64,000 nt of DNA from Cyanophora paradoxa (taxonomy: Eukaryota; Glaucocystophyceae; Cyanophorales; Cyanophoraceae), in NCBI GenBank assembly GCA_004431415.1, contig QPMI01000472.1, forward strand, positions 124,001 through 188,000, in the 5' to 3' direction. The first letter of the stretch is position 1, and the number at the start of each line of letters is the position of its first letter. Made by a program: the position numbers and the translations under genes. Positions 1 to 11,754 of this stretch are shown piece by piece. The notes beneath the pieces are model-generated. The model saw only the letters and a list, made by a program, of their open reading frames with translations, made no database searches and was not told the DNA's origin.

Positions 1-150
1 CGTTGTCATCCCCTCCTTCGCGCAGGGCATCATGTGCCTGCATTGCTTGCGCTCGCATAACTGGCCGCCCGTTGACCCCTGCGCGCAGAGGCGCGCACGT
101 GGTGGGCGATTTCAGCGCCCGGGCGCGCTTTAACGACGACCCCGCAAACA
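1..150 (+). pseudogene. Host Cys-rich receptor-like gene, 5' fragment (exon split by insertion 1)
   Basis: GC-rich host DNA. A likely intron end (CAG near 87-89) is followed by an open frame (GDFSARARFNDDPAN) that runs into the TIR element at 151. Skipping the element and one copy of the 6-bp duplication CAAACA, the same frame continues at 11755 with TGSLPFVEAPFIAFYARE and reaches a GT donor at 11808. That continuity is seen directly and shows that the exon was cut by the insertion. The gene start lies left of the window. The fragment itself has no recognisable domain; its identity as part of a cysteine-rich repeat protein comes from the downstream exons. Confidence 0.6.
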
Positions 151-180
151 TATATCTGCACTTTTGGAGTATTGCAATAC
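151..180 (+). repeat. Left terminal inverted repeat of insertion 1
   Basis: 30 bases identical to the reverse complement of 11719-11748. It begins TATATCTGCAC immediately after the CAAACA target duplication. Confidence 0.9.
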
Positions 181-184
181 CTTC

Positions 185-590
185 GACAGAATCTGCGACA
201 GAATCAGTCGATAAAATTCGACTGATTCGGTCGACCGATTCTGGCCCAAAATCAGTCGATCGACTGATTCTGTCGATCGACTGATTTTGTCGACCGATTC
301 TGGCGCAGAATCAGTCGATAAAATTCGACTGATTCGGTCGACCGATTCTGGCGCAAAATCAGTCGATCGACTGATTCTGTCGATCGACTGATTTTGTCGA
401 CCGATTCTGGCGCAGAATCAGTCGATAAAATTCGACTGATTCGGTCGACCGATTCTGTCGCAGAATCAGTCGATCGACTGATTCTGTCGATCGACTGATT
501 TTGTCGACCGATTCTGGCGCAGAATCAGTCGATAAAATTCGACTGATTCGGTCGACCGATTCTGGCGCAGAATCAGTCGATCAGTTGTGT
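185..590 (+). repeat. Left subterminal 107-bp satellite
   Basis: About 3.8 tandem copies of a 107-108 bp unit; the anchor GTCGATAAAATTCGAC recurs near 207, 314, 421 and 529. Each unit is built from small palindromes around TCGATCGA and CAGAATC/GATTCTG, so it can fold on itself. The same satellite lies inside the right end of the element. Such subterminal arrays are often transposase binding sites; that role is inference here. The 591-715 stretch that follows is AT-rich with nothing recognisable. Confidence 0.85.
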
Positions 591-723
591 TTTATCGTAT
601 AATAATTTCACCCTTATCTGTCGATCTATTTCTTATCTGTCGATCTATAATATCAACTGAAATCAATTATAGCCAGTTCTGAAAAATATTGTGTTATATA
701 TAATTATACGCAGCCCTTGCTAC

Positions 724-1208
724 TAGGGTTGCCACTTACGGCGTAAGTCCCCCAAAACCCGCCGTAAGTGTAAGTGTAAGTGTAAGTGTAAGTCGTAAGT
801 CCGCCGTAAGTCGGCCGTAAGTCGGCCAGAAACCATAGAAAACACGTCTCAATCTGCGAGATAGATTGTCTTCAGTCTTTTTCTGTGTGTTTGGGAAGGA
901 ATGGGGCTTGTTTAAGCAGTAAAAGGTCCACCCCAGGTAGATACCATGACCACCGGAGGCCCGTTCCGGGGTCTTCTAACCCCGTTCAGAGGCCTTAAAG
1001 CACGTCTGAATCTGTAAGATGTGCGAATCTACTCGATTTAGATCGATTTTAACTTAAATCTACGCTCTTTTTGCTGCTCGCAGAGGGTATCCCCATGGGG
1101 ACTTACGACTTACGGCCGTAAGTCCCATTTCGGGGGCCCGTAAGTGTAAGTCGCCACTTACACTTACGGACTTACGCGTAAGTCTGTAAGTCGTAAGTGG
1201 CAACCCTA
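724..1208. mobile_element. hAT-like MITE, 485 bp
   Basis: Terminal inverted repeats TAGGGTTGCCACTTAC (724-739) and its reverse complement (1193-1208) are flanked by a perfect 8-bp duplication CTTGCTAC (716-723 and 1209-1216). An 8-bp duplication with a TAGGG/CAGGG-type terminus is the hAT signature. The interior has no coding potential. Near both ends it carries runs of GTAAGT or ACTTAC hexamers, probably subterminal transposase-binding repeats. It is nested inside the larger TIR element, so it inserted later or was carried along. Confidence 0.85.
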
Positions 1209-1216
1209 CTTGCTAC

Positions 1217-1801
1217 CGCCTGCTGCATCCGTCCATATGCAGCAATCCTGGACTGGCCCAGGCGCCTTCCCGGACCCAGCGGTCCAGCATCCCAGCAGGC
1301 AGCACAAATAGCCCCCAGCAAATCCGTGTGAGGCAGCGTGGCACGGGGGGCCTAGCAAGAGTAGCCAAAGAGACTAGTACTAGTACTACGTCGGCACGTC
1401 CCCCTGCGGCCCGCGGCCAGGGCAAAGGTCTCCGGCCAAAATTGAGCGGCGCCGGCCGCGGGGCGGGCCCCGCCGTCACGGCGGGAGCTCCGAGCTCGCG
1501 GGGCCGCAGGGGGCCGCGCCCGGTGGCGGCGGCGGGGGCGGCGGGGGGCGGGCCACCTTCTCCGCGGCGCGCTCCTCCAGGAGGGCCCGCAGCGCCTCCA
1601 GCTTCACCGGCTGCGCCCCCGCCGCCCCGTCGGCCTCGGCGGGGGCGGGCCCAGCGCGAGCACCTCGAGGCGGCGGCGGGAGAGCGAAGCCCGCGAGTCG
1701 ATGCGCGGGCGCGGCCTGCGCGGGCGCGCGTAAGGCGGCGCGGGCGGCGGGCGGCGGGCGGGGAAGGGGCGCGGGGGGCGCACGGGGGTACGCGGCCGGG
1801 C
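1217..1801. other. GC-rich spacer without recognisable gene
   Basis: Very GC-rich, low-complexity sequence between the MITE and the left palindrome arm. Open frames here have arginine/alanine/proline-dominated translations on both strands and no start or domain I can support. Confidence 0.5.
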
Positions 1802-4620
1802 ATGCACCTCGGCGAGGAGAGGAGGCAGAAGATCAGCTTGCGATCGCTCCGCGTCCGCTGATGGCGAGAGCGACGCGCTCGCTGCGCTTGGAGAGTCAAT
1901 CGAAAGAAAAGAAGCGTCCGCGCCGGCGAACGACCGCACCTCGGCCCGAGCGGCCGAAAGCATGATCTCCGAGGCGCCCGGCAGCCCGCGACCGCGACCG
2001 CGAGGGCGAGGGCGAGGGCGAAGAGCTCGCTGCGCTCGGATCGAAAGAGAAGAAATATGCGCGACAGCAAACGACCGCACCTGCGCCCGAGCGGCCGCAA
2101 GCATGAACTCCGAGGCCGATCCCAGCAGCCACCGGGCCACACGTCCGGAAAGCGGCACGCGCTGCGCTGCGCACGCCGCCGGCGTTACAACAAGATCAAA
2201 GGGCGAGCAGTGGAGACAAGAGCGAGCACCTGGCCTGCGGAAGAAGGCGCCGGGCGAACTGGGCGGTGGTGTTCTGCTCGCGGGGACCAGTCACGCCCGC
2301 TCCCTGGCCCGCCAGCGAAATGAGGGATTGAATCAAAGGAGAGGAAACGAAAAGCACCTTGCTTCGCCTCCGCAGCCGCCGCCTACGTTCGGCGCGTGCC
2401 TGTCAGCGGCAGAACGCCCACTGGCGACAGCCGCGGGAGGAATGGACAAAAAAGGCAACAAGGAGGTCGACAGCGATGCGTTCGCGAGCGTTCGCGGCCG
2501 CAACCGGGCGCCAGCCACCCTGAAGCAGCGCTCTGCGTTTGAAATCAGGCGGGCGACAGGCGGCGAGAGGCGCCAGAGGATGCAAGAGAGGACCTTCGAG
2601 CATCGTTCGCGCTGGAAGCCGACGAAGTTCGCTGCGGCGGCAGCAAGTCCGTTCGACCTGGTTTGAAAAGCGGAATCAGAGACGCGGGCAGCGCTGCGAG
2701 ACCCCGGAGGAGCCAACGAACCGAGCCGCTGTGAGAGTGAAGCGCGTCCGCGCGGCAGCCTTCAGTCGAGGCTGCAGCTGCTGGCAGCAAGGCACATGAA
2801 GGCGCTTCAAGGCAGCAAGTTTGGGGTACACGACTGTTGGGAAAAGCCTTGTGAGGCCCACAGCGGCAGGGCCGCCGCGGCAGCCGCGCCGTAGTATAGC
2901 TTTCCGAAGCCGCCTGAAGCGATTGCCAACGGCTCGACCTGGCCCTCGGTCCGGAGCGCCTCCCGCTGCGGCACCTTCGCGCGTGCTCGCAGCACGCAGC
3001 GCGAGGCAGCTACAAGCACGTGAGCTTGTAATCATGGGTCCAGCTCCCCCCGTAGCGTCGTCCCTGCGCCGCGCCGATCCACAGCTAGATCGACGTCGAC
3101 CAGCTGCAGGCCCGCAACCCCGCGCTGGGTGACTTCGCCGTGCTGGCCGGGCTCTTAAGCTTTGCGTGGCTTTCAGCTCACTTACATCCGCAGTATCTCT
3201 ACCAGACAGCCCCGCGGTCGATTTGGAGGGTTGATCATGAGGTGCACACCGGCCGGCGGAGCTCTCTCACATGTTTCGGTTCATAGCGCGTCCCTCTAAG
3301 ATGCTCACGCAGTGCCTCTGACTCTGGACTGGCCGGGCGCTGCGTGAGCGCGCGGACCGACGCAACCTCCCGATCGGCGGTCGCCTCGGGTGCGCCTGCC
3401 AAGCACAGCATTTGGCCAGCGACGCGCGAGCGCGTAGCTGACGAGGCCCAGATCGCCAGGATGGGTGAGCCGCCTCGGATCGTCGCAGTTTGGGAGACAT
3501 TCTTCTACACTGCCTAGGTGAGCCGGCTGGGCCCGTGCGCGTCGCTGACAGGACGCGTACGCGTCGCTGACGGGGTGCGCCGGTAACACAGGATACCGGA
3601 AAACGCCGCGTGAAGCCCAGGGGCTGGGGTGCGGCGGGTGGCGACGCCGCTCGCGGGGCGGGGCGGATCCGGAGGCGCGGCAGGCGGCCGCGTGAATTCC
3701 AGGATAGGGCGGAGGCGCTTCCTGCGGCGCTGCAGCTCGCGGAGGCGGGCGGGCGGCCGGAGGCGCGGCGCGTGGCGGCGTGGCTCGCCGGGCGGGGCAG
3801 AGGCGCGGCGGGCGGCCGCACGGCTCGCCAGGCGGGCCGGGGGCGCGGCGGGTGGCGTCGGCGGCTCGCCGGGCGGGGCGGAGGCGCGGCAGGCGGCGGA
3901 GGCAGCTTGCCGGGCCGGGCGGAGGCGCGGCGGGCGGCCGCGAGGCTCCGCTGGGCGGGGCGGAGGCGCGGCGGGCGGCGGCGAGGCTCGCCAGGTGGGC
4001 CGGGGGCGCGGCGGGCGGCGGCGCGGCTCGCGGAGCGGGATGGATCCTCGCGGGCGGCGGCGAGGCTCGCCGGGCGGGGCAGACGCTCGGCGGGCGGCCG
4101 CGCGCCTCGCGGGCCGGGGCGGAGGCGCGGCGGGCGGCGGCGCGCCTCGCTGGGCGGGGCGGAGGCGTGGCGGGCGGCGGCGGCGGCTCGCGGGGCGGGA
4201 TGGAGGCGCAGCAAGCGGCGTCGGCGGCTCGCCGGGCGGGGCGAAGGCGCGGCAGGCGGCGGAGGCAGCTCGCCGGGTCGGGCGGAGGCGCAGCGGGCGG
4301 CCGCGAGGCTCCGCTGGGCGGGGCGGAGGCGCGGCGGGCGGCGTCGGCGGCTCGCCGGGCGGGGCCGAGGCGCGGCAGGCGGCGGAGGCAGCTCGCCGGG
4401 CCGGGCGGAGGCGGGGCGGGCGGCGCGCGGCTCGCTGGGCGGCCGGAGGCGCGGCGCGCTGCGGCGCGACTCGCCGGGCGGGGCAGAGGGGCGGCGGGCG
4501 GCGGTGCGCAGGCGCGGCGGCCGGCTGCGCGGCTCGCAGGGCAGGGCGGAGGAGTGGCGCGGCGGAGGCTCGTGGGGAAGCCTGCAGATGCTCGCTCTGT
4601 ACCGTAGTACTCTTGCGTAG
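1802..4620 (+). repeat. Left arm of giant inverted repeat
   Basis: From ATGCACCTCGGCGAGG at 1802 the sequence matches the reverse complement of the right arm, which ends at 10745. The first roughly 1.84 kb (to about 3640) is almost identical: corresponding open frames on the two arms give the same translations over more than 100 residues, and I noticed only isolated differences, such as one base near 2140 against 10405. The inner part is a GC-rich minisatellite (about 3640-4600), with a unit near 40 bp around GAGGCGCGGCGGGCGG. No supported gene. Near-identity implies recent duplication or ongoing gene conversion, unless it is an assembly artefact. Confidence 0.85.
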
Positions 4621-4632
4621 ATCATCGGATAT

Positions 4633-7340
4633 GCACCCCGCCCATTTCGAGGGTGGGAAATCCGAATCTGAAGTTCTCGTCAGCTCGTCCATTCTCATAT
4701 GCTCAGCGCGGCGACTTTGCACTTCTTTGCTCATGATCATGATCATATGCATGAGTCTCTAGCTGCCATTAAAAGAATACTGGGTTCCTGGCACATGTCT
4801 CACAGTGTAAGCACCCGGAGATGATATCAGCGCCCCACTGTGCACGTGTATCTGTAGAGTATTTGACGAGAAGCTCAGGGCTCCCGGGCATTGCGGCGGG
4901 GAAGAACGACTCCCTTATAGGGTTTCTCCCGAGATCAATTTTGAGAGCCGATTCCCAGTCCGCCCGTGCCTTTCCAGCTCAGATGCCAACGGATACGAGT
5001 CATTTGATAGCGTGTTAGATAGGGCCTCAACGTGATTACCGGCTGCCGGGCTTCTATTCGCATTTCCTGGCGCGCGGGAAGGCCTCAAAATGCCCGCCAA
5101 AAATAATGGCGACTTGCCCTGCAAAATAATGCACGGCACGCTACGAGCTAGCTTGCGGCCTGCGCCGACCTCAAAATCAAATCCAGCACTGTCAAGAACC
5201 CCCGAAAGCGTCTCATCGCCCGGATGTAACTTGTCAGATAAGATGCTATCCTTGGTGATTTCCGAAGTTTCTGTCCTCGAGGCCTCTTCGGGGCAAGTTG
5301 ACAGTCTCGGAGAGCTCGCTTGACCTGACGCCGCTCCGTCATCTTGGTCCGCGACTCAGTGACTGACTCCACATTTGCACCCCGCCCATTTCGAGGGTGG
5401 GGAATCCGAATCTGAAGTTCTCGTCAGCTCGTCCGTTCTCATATGCTCAGCGCGGCGACTTCGCACTTCTTTGCTCATGATCATGATCATGAGTCTCTAG
5501 CTGCCATTAAAAGAATACTGGGTTCCTGGCACATGTAAGCACCCGGAGATGATATCAGCGCCCCACTGTGTATCTGTAGAGTATTTGACGAGAAGCTCAG
5601 GGCTCCCGGGCATTGCGGCGGGGAAGAACGACTCCCTTATAGGGTTTCTCCCGAGATCAATTTTGAGAGCCGATTCCCAGTCCGCCCGTGCCTTTCCAGC
5701 TCAGATGCCAACGGATACGAGTCATTTGATAGCGTGTTAGAAAGGGCCTCAACGTGATTACCGGCTGCCGGGCTTCTATTCGCATTTCCTGGCGCGCGGG
5801 AAGGCCTCAAAATGCCCGCCAAAAATAATGGCGACTTGCCCTGCAAAATAATGCACGGCACGCTACTAGCTAGCTTGCGGCCTGCGCCGACCTCAAAATC
5901 AAATCCAGCACTGTCAAGAACCCCCGAAAGCGTCTCATCGCCCGGATGTAACTTGTCAGATAAGATGCTATCCTTGGTGATTTCCGAAGTTTCTGTCCTC
6001 GAGGCCTCTTCGGGGCAAGTTGACAGTCTCGGAGAGCTCGCTTGACCTGACGCCGCTCCGTCATCTTGGTCCGCGACTGACTCCACATTCGCACCCCGCC
6101 CATTTCGAGGGTGGGGAATCCGAATCTGAAGTTCTCGTCAGCTCGTCCGTTCTCATATGCTCAGCGCGGCGACTTCGCACTTCTTTGCACATGATCATGA
6201 TCATGAGTCTCTAGCTGCCATTAAAAGAATACTGGGTTCCTGGCACATGTAAGCACCCGGAGATGATATCAGCGCCCCACTGTGTATCTGTAGAGTATTT
6301 GACGAGAAGCTCAGGGCTCCCGGGCATTGCGGCGGGGAAGAACGACTCCCTTATAGGGTTTCTCCCGAGATCAATTTTGAGAGCCGATTCCCAGTCCGCC
6401 CGTGCCTTTCCAGCTCAGATGCCAACGGATACGAGTCATTTGATAGCGTGTTAGAAAGGGCCTCAACGTGATTACCGGCTGCCGGGCTTCTATTCGCATT
6501 TCCTGGCGCGCGGGAAGGCCTCAAAATGCCCGCCAAAAATAATGGCGACTTGCCCTGCAAAATAATGCACGGCACGCTACTAGCTAGCTTGCGGCCTGCG
6601 CCGACCTCAAAATCAAATCCAGCACTGTCAAGAACCCCCGAAAGCGTCTCATCGCCCGGATGTAACTTGTCAGATAAGATGCTATCCTTGGTGATTTCCG
6701 AAGTTTCTGTCCTCGAGGCCTCTTCGGGGCAAGTTGACAGTCTCGGAGAGCTCGCTTGACCTGACGCCGCTCCGTCATCTTGGTCCGCGACTGACTCCAC
6801 ATTCGCACCCCGCCCATTTCGAGGGTGGGGAATCCGAATCTGAAGTTCTCGTCAGCTCGTCCGTTCTCATATGCTCAGCGCGGCGACTTCGCACTTCTTT
6901 GCACATGATCATGATCATGAGTCTCTAGCTGCCATTAAAAGAATACTGGGTTCCTGGCACATGTAAGCACCCGGAGATGATATCAGCGCCCCACTGTGTA
7001 TCTGTAGAGTATTTGACGAGAAGCTCAGGGCTCCCGGGCATTGCGGCGGGGAAGAACGACTCCCTTATAGGGTTTCTCCCGAGATCAATTTTGAGAGCCG
7101 ATTCCCAGTCCGCCCGTGCCTTTCCAGCTCAGATGCCAACGGATACGAGTCATTTGATAGCGTGTTAGAAAGGGCCTCAACGTGATTACCGGCTGCCGGG
7201 CTTCTATTCGCATTTCCTGGCGCGCGGGAAGGCCTCAAAATGCCCGCCAAAAATAATGGCGACTTGCCCTGCAAAATAATGCACGGCACGCTACTAGCTA
7301 GCTTGCGGCCTGCGCCGACCTCAAAATCAAATCCAGCACT
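4633..7340. repeat. 714-bp tandem array at the palindrome centre
   Basis: Four direct copies, anchored by GCACCCCGCCCATTTCGAG at 4633, 5377, 6091 and 6805. The first is 744 bp with small extra pieces, the next two are 714 bp, and the last is cut at about 7340 where the right palindrome arm begins. GC content is moderate, unlike the arms. Each full copy holds a 149-residue open frame on the minus strand (for example 5637-6086) with ordinary composition (MESVADQDDGAAS...). It matches nothing I know, and the frame may be chance. Confidence 0.85.
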
Positions 7341-7344
7341 GAGA

Positions 7345-10300
7345 GCCTAGTGCCCGCCCGCCGCACCTCTGCCCCGCCCGGAGAGCCGCGCCTCCGCCCC
7401 GCCCGGCGAGCCGCCGACGCCGCTTGCTGCGCCCCCGGCCCGCCTTGCGAGCCGTGCGGCCGCCCGCCGCGCGTCTGCCCCGCCCGGCGAACCGCGCCGC
7501 CGCCCGCCGCGCCCCCGGCCCGCCTGGCGAGCCGCGCGGCCGCCCGCCGAGCGTCTGCCCCGGTCCGCGAGCCGCCGCCGCCGCCCGGCCGCGCCTCCGT
7601 CCCACCCCACGAGCCGCGCCACAGCCCGCCGCGCCTTCGCCCCGCCCGGCGAGCTGCCTCTGCCGCCCGCCGCGCCTCCGCCCGCACGGCGGAGCCCCGC
7701 CGCCGCCCGCCGCGCCACATTCTCGCCCGGCGAGCCGCGCCGCCGCCCGCCGCGCCCCCGGCCCGCCTGGCGAGCCGCACGGCCGCCCGCCGCGCCTCCG
7801 TCCCGCCCCGCGAGCCGCCGCCGCCGCCCGCCGCGCCTCCGCCCCGCCCAGCCGAGCCTTGCAGCCGCCCGCCGCGCCTCCGCCCCGCCCAGCGGAGCCT
7901 CGCGGCCGCCCGCCGCGCCTCCGCCTGGCCGGCGAGCTGCCTCCGCCTCCTGCCGCGCCTCCGTCACGCCTCGCGAGCCGCGCCGCCGCCCGCCGCGCCC
8001 CCGGCCCACCTGGCGAGCCTCGCCGCCGCCCGCCGCGCCACAGTCTCGCCCGGCGAGCCGCGCCGCCGCCCGCCGCGCCCCGGCCCGCCCGGCGAGCCGC
8101 GCCGCCGCCCGCCGCGCCCCCGGCCCGCCTGGCGAGCCGCGCGGCCGCCCGCCGAGCGTCTGCCCCGGTCCGCGAGCCGCCGCCGCCGCCCGCCGCGCCT
8201 CCGTCCCGCCCCGCGAGCCGCCTCCGCCGCCCGCCGCGCCTCCGCCCGCCCAGCGGAGCCTCGCGGCCGCCCGCCGCGCCTCCGCCCGGCCCGGCGAGCT
8301 GCCCCCGCCGCCTGCCGCGCCTCCGCCCCGCCCGGCGAGCCGCCGACGCCGCTTGCTGCGCCTGCATCCCGCCCCGCGAGCCGCCGCCGCCGCCCGCCGC
8401 GCCTCCGCCCCGCCCAGCGAGGCGCGCCGCCGCCCGCCGCGCCTCCGCCCCGGCCCGCGAGGCGCGCGGCCGCCCGCCGAGCGTCTGCCCCGCCACTCGC
8501 TGCCGCCCGCGAGGATCCATCCCGCTCCGCGAGCCGCGCCGCCGCCCGCCGCGCCCCCGGCCCACCTGGCGAGCCTCGCCGCCGCCCGCCGCGCCTCCGC
8601 CACGCCCAGCGGAGCCTCGCGGCCGCCCGCCGCGCCTCCGCCCGGCCCGGCAAGCTGCCTCCGCCGCCTGCCGCGCCTCCGCCCCGCCCGGCGAGCCGCC
8701 GACGCCACCCGCCGCGCCCCCGGCCCGCCTGGCGAGCCGTGCGGCCGCCCGCCGCGCCTCTGCCCCGCCCGGCGAGCCGCGCCGCCACGCGCCGCGCCTC
8801 CGGCCGCCCGCCCGCCTCCGCGAGCTGCAGCGCCGCAGGAAGCGCCTCCGCCCTATCCTGGAATTCACGCGGCCGCCTGCCGCGCCTCCGGATCCGCCCC
8901 GCCCCGCGAGCGGCGTCGCCAACCACCGCACCCCAGCCCATGGGCTTCACGCGGCGTTTTCCGGTATCCTGTGTTACCGGCGCACCCCGTCAGCGACGCG
9001 TACGCGTCCCGTCAGCGACGCGCACGGGCCCAGCCGGCTCACCCAGGCAGTGTAGAAGAATGTCTCCCAAACTGCGACGATCCGAGGCGGCTCACCCATC
9101 CTGGCGATCTGGGCCTCGTCAGCTACGCGCTCGCGCGTCGCTGGCCAAATGCTGTGCTTGGCAGGCGCACCCGAGGCGACCGCCGATCGGGAGGTTGCGT
9201 CGGTCCGCGCGCTCACGCAGCGCCCGGCCAGTCCAGAGTCAGAGGCACTGCGTGAGCATCTTAGAGGGACGCGCTATGAACCGAAACATGTGAGAGAGCT
9301 CCGCCGGCCGGCGTGCACCTCAACCCTCCAAATCGACCGCGGGGCTGTCTGGTAGAGATACTGCGGATGTAAGTGAGCTGAAAGCCACGCAAAGAACCCG
9401 GCCAGCACGGCGAAGTCACCCAGCGCGGGGTTGCGGGCCTGCAGCTGGTCGACGTCGATCTAGCTGTGGATCGGCGCGGCGCAGGGACGACGCTACGGGG
9501 GGAGCTGGACCCATGATTACAAGCTCACGTGCTTGTAGCTGCCTCGCGCTGCGTGCTGCGAGCACGCGCGAAGGTGCCGCAGCGGGAGGCGCTCCGGACC
9601 GAGGGCCAGGTCGAGCCGTTGGCAATCGCTTCAGGCGGCTTCGGAAAGCTATACTACGGCGCGGCTGCCGCGGCGGCCCTGCCGCTGTGGGCCTCACAAG
9701 GCTTTTCCCAACAGTCGTGTACCCCAAACTTGCTGCCTTGAAGCGCCTTCATGTGCCTTGCTGCCAGCAGCTGCAGCCTCGACTGAAGGCTGCCGCGCGG
9801 ACGCGCTTCACTCTCACAGCGGCTCGGTTCGTTGGCTCCTCCGGGGTCTCGCAGCGCTGCCCGCGTCTCTGATTCCGCTTTTCAAACCAGGTCGAACGGA
9901 CTTGCTGCCGCCGCAGCGAACTTCGTCGGCTTCCAGCGCGAACGATGCTCGAAGGTCCTCTCTTGCATCCTCTGGCGCCTCTCGCCGCCTGTCGCCCGCC
10001 TGATTTCAAACGCAGAGCGCTGCTTCAGGGTGGCTGGCGCCCGGTTGCGGCCGCGAACGCTCGCGAACGCATCGCTGTCGACCTCCTTGTTGCCTTTTTT
10101 GTCCATTCCTCCCGCGGCTGTCGCCAGTGGGCGTTCTGCCGCTGACAGGCACGCGCGGAACGTAGGCGGCGGCTGCGGAGGCGAAGCAAGGTGCTTTTCG
10201 TTTCCTCTCCTTTGATTCAATCCCTCATTTCGCTGGCGGGCCAGGGAGCGGGCGTGACTGGTCCCCGCGAGCAGAACACCACCGCCCAGTTCGCCCGGCG

Positions 10301-10745
10301 CCTTCTTCCGCAGGCCAGGTGCTCGCTCTTGTCTCCACTGCTCGCCCTTTGATCTTGTTGTAACGCCGGCGGCGTGCGCAGCGCAGTGCGTGCCGCTTTC
10401 CGGACGTGTGGCCCGTGGCTGCTGGGATCGGCCTCGGAGTTCATGCTTGCGGCCGCTCGGGCGCAGGTGCGGTCGTTTGCTGTCGCGCATATTTCTTCTC
10501 TTTCGATCCGAGCGCAGCGAGCTCTTCGCCCTCGCCCTCGCCCTCGCGGTCGCGGTCGCGGGCTGCCGGGCGCCTCGGAGATCATGCTTTCGGCCGCTCG
10601 GGCCGAGGTGCGGTCGTTCGCCGGCGCGGACGCTTCTTTTCTTTCGATTGACTCTCCAAGCGCAGCGAGCGCGTCGCTCTCGCCATCAGCGGACGCGGAG
10701 CGATCGCAAGCTGATCTTCTGCCTCCTCTCCTCGCCGAGGTGCAT
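7345..10745 (-). repeat. Right arm of giant inverted repeat
   Basis: Reverse-complement partner of 1802-4620. The outer 8930-10745 pairs with 1802-3640 almost base for base. The inner minisatellite (7345-8930) is about 1.6 kb against about 0.95 kb on the left, so the arrays have expanded or contracted independently. The resulting palindrome spans 8.9 kb. Confidence 0.85.
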
Positions 10746-11370
10746 AGCCGCCTGCGTGCCGGCCTTTTCCTCTTTCCATTCGATTTAAGCTCTCGCTCAC
10801 CGCGATGCGCATGGCGCAGCGAGGGCGGCGAGGTGCAGAACGACCTGGTGCGGGCCGCATCGCTTCACCCGTTATCCTCCAGCTTCTGACTCGCCCTTTG
10901 TTGCAGGGTTTATACTTCTTCCGGGGCCAGGGTAGGGTTTATATTTGCAGGACTAGGCAGGGCTAGGCCAGAGTAGGGATCATATTTGCGATGTGACATG
11001 TATGCATAGGTGTGTGCATGCAGATCATGAATTAGGCGGCCCGCACGATATGTGAAAATAGGTGGCCTGCAGATTAACTAATTTATATAGATGCAAAAAG
11101 CCAATGCCAGATGTACATGTGTTCTGGCCCGCCTATAGCTAGTCATGGGCCGTCAGGGCCTATATATAGCTATATAGGCTATAGTGTAGCTGACCTATGC
11201 CTGTGCATGCGACTTGCAGCTGGATCCCCCGGAGATCCTCCACTAGTACTGGCTCAATATTTATACAAGATAATCTACAAATCAATAATCCTAATATGAA
11301 GAATATTAATCAATTTATCGACAAACCTGGCGATAAATCAATATATATTAATATATCAAGTATCGACAGA
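10746..11370. other. Unique spacer, no gene seen
   Basis: Moderate-GC sequence between the palindrome and the right satellite. It contains short TATATAGCTATATA-like stretches and no supported open frame. Confidence 0.4.
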
Positions 11371-11748
11371 TTTATATCGACTGATTTTGTCGACCGATTC
11401 TGTCGCAGAATCAGTCGATAAAATTCGACTGATTCGGTCGACCGATTCTGGCGCAGAATCAGTCGATCGACTGATTCTGTCGATCGACTGATTTTGTCGA
11501 CCGATTCTGGCGCAGAATCAGTCGATAAAATTCGACTGATTCGGTCGACCGATTCTGGCGCAGAATCAGTCGATCGACTGATTCTGTCGATCGACTGATT
11601 TTGTCGACCGATTCTGGCGCAGAATCAGTCGATAAAATTCGACTGATTCGGTCGACCGATTCTGGCGCAAAATCAGTCGATCGACTGATTCTGTCGATCG
11701 ACTGATTCTGTCGACCAAGTATTGCAATACTCCAAAAGTGCAGATATA
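11371..11748 (-). repeat. Right subterminal satellite and right TIR of insertion 1
   Basis: About three copies of the same 107-bp unit as at the left end (anchors near 11414, 11521 and 11629), followed by the 30-bp terminal inverted repeat at 11719-11748 and the CAAACA duplication at 11749-11754. Confidence 0.88.
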
Positions 11749-11754
11749 CAAACA

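Larger units (their letters stand above)
151..11748. mobile_element. 11.6-kb TIR element of unknown superfamily (insertion 1)
   Basis: Perfect 30-bp terminal inverted repeats at 151-180 and 11719-11748, starting TATATCTGCAC, are flanked by identical 6-bp direct repeats CAAACA (145-150 and 11749-11754). Inside are subterminal 107-bp satellites at both ends, a nested hAT-like MITE (724-1208), and a giant inverted repeat (1802-10745) with a tandem array at its centre. I see no transposase, integrase or other credible protein; the long GC-rich open frames read as Arg/Gly/Ala or Pro/Arg low complexity. The host exon is restored when the element is removed, so the boundaries are secure. A 6-bp duplication is typical of polinton/virophage-type integrases, among others, but the superfamily is not identified. 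It is probably non-autonomous. Confidence 0.85.

Noticed and set aside
185-590. CRISPR-like array in the 107-bp satellite
   Set aside because: The units are contiguous with no unique spacers, lie at a transposon end in eukaryotic DNA, and no cas genes are present.
1213-3132. Overlapping open frames of 100-300 residues in the palindrome arms
   Set aside because: All are biased GC-rich translations mirrored on the other arm, with no domain and no consistent start or codon pattern.
7350-9293. Very long open frames in the palindrome arms (for example 647 residues at 7350-9293, 534 residues at 7327-8931)
   Set aside because: They exist on both strands in several frames at once, consist of Arg/Pro/Ala or Gly/Ala/Arg repeats, and follow the GC-rich minisatellite; stops are simply rare in such sequence.
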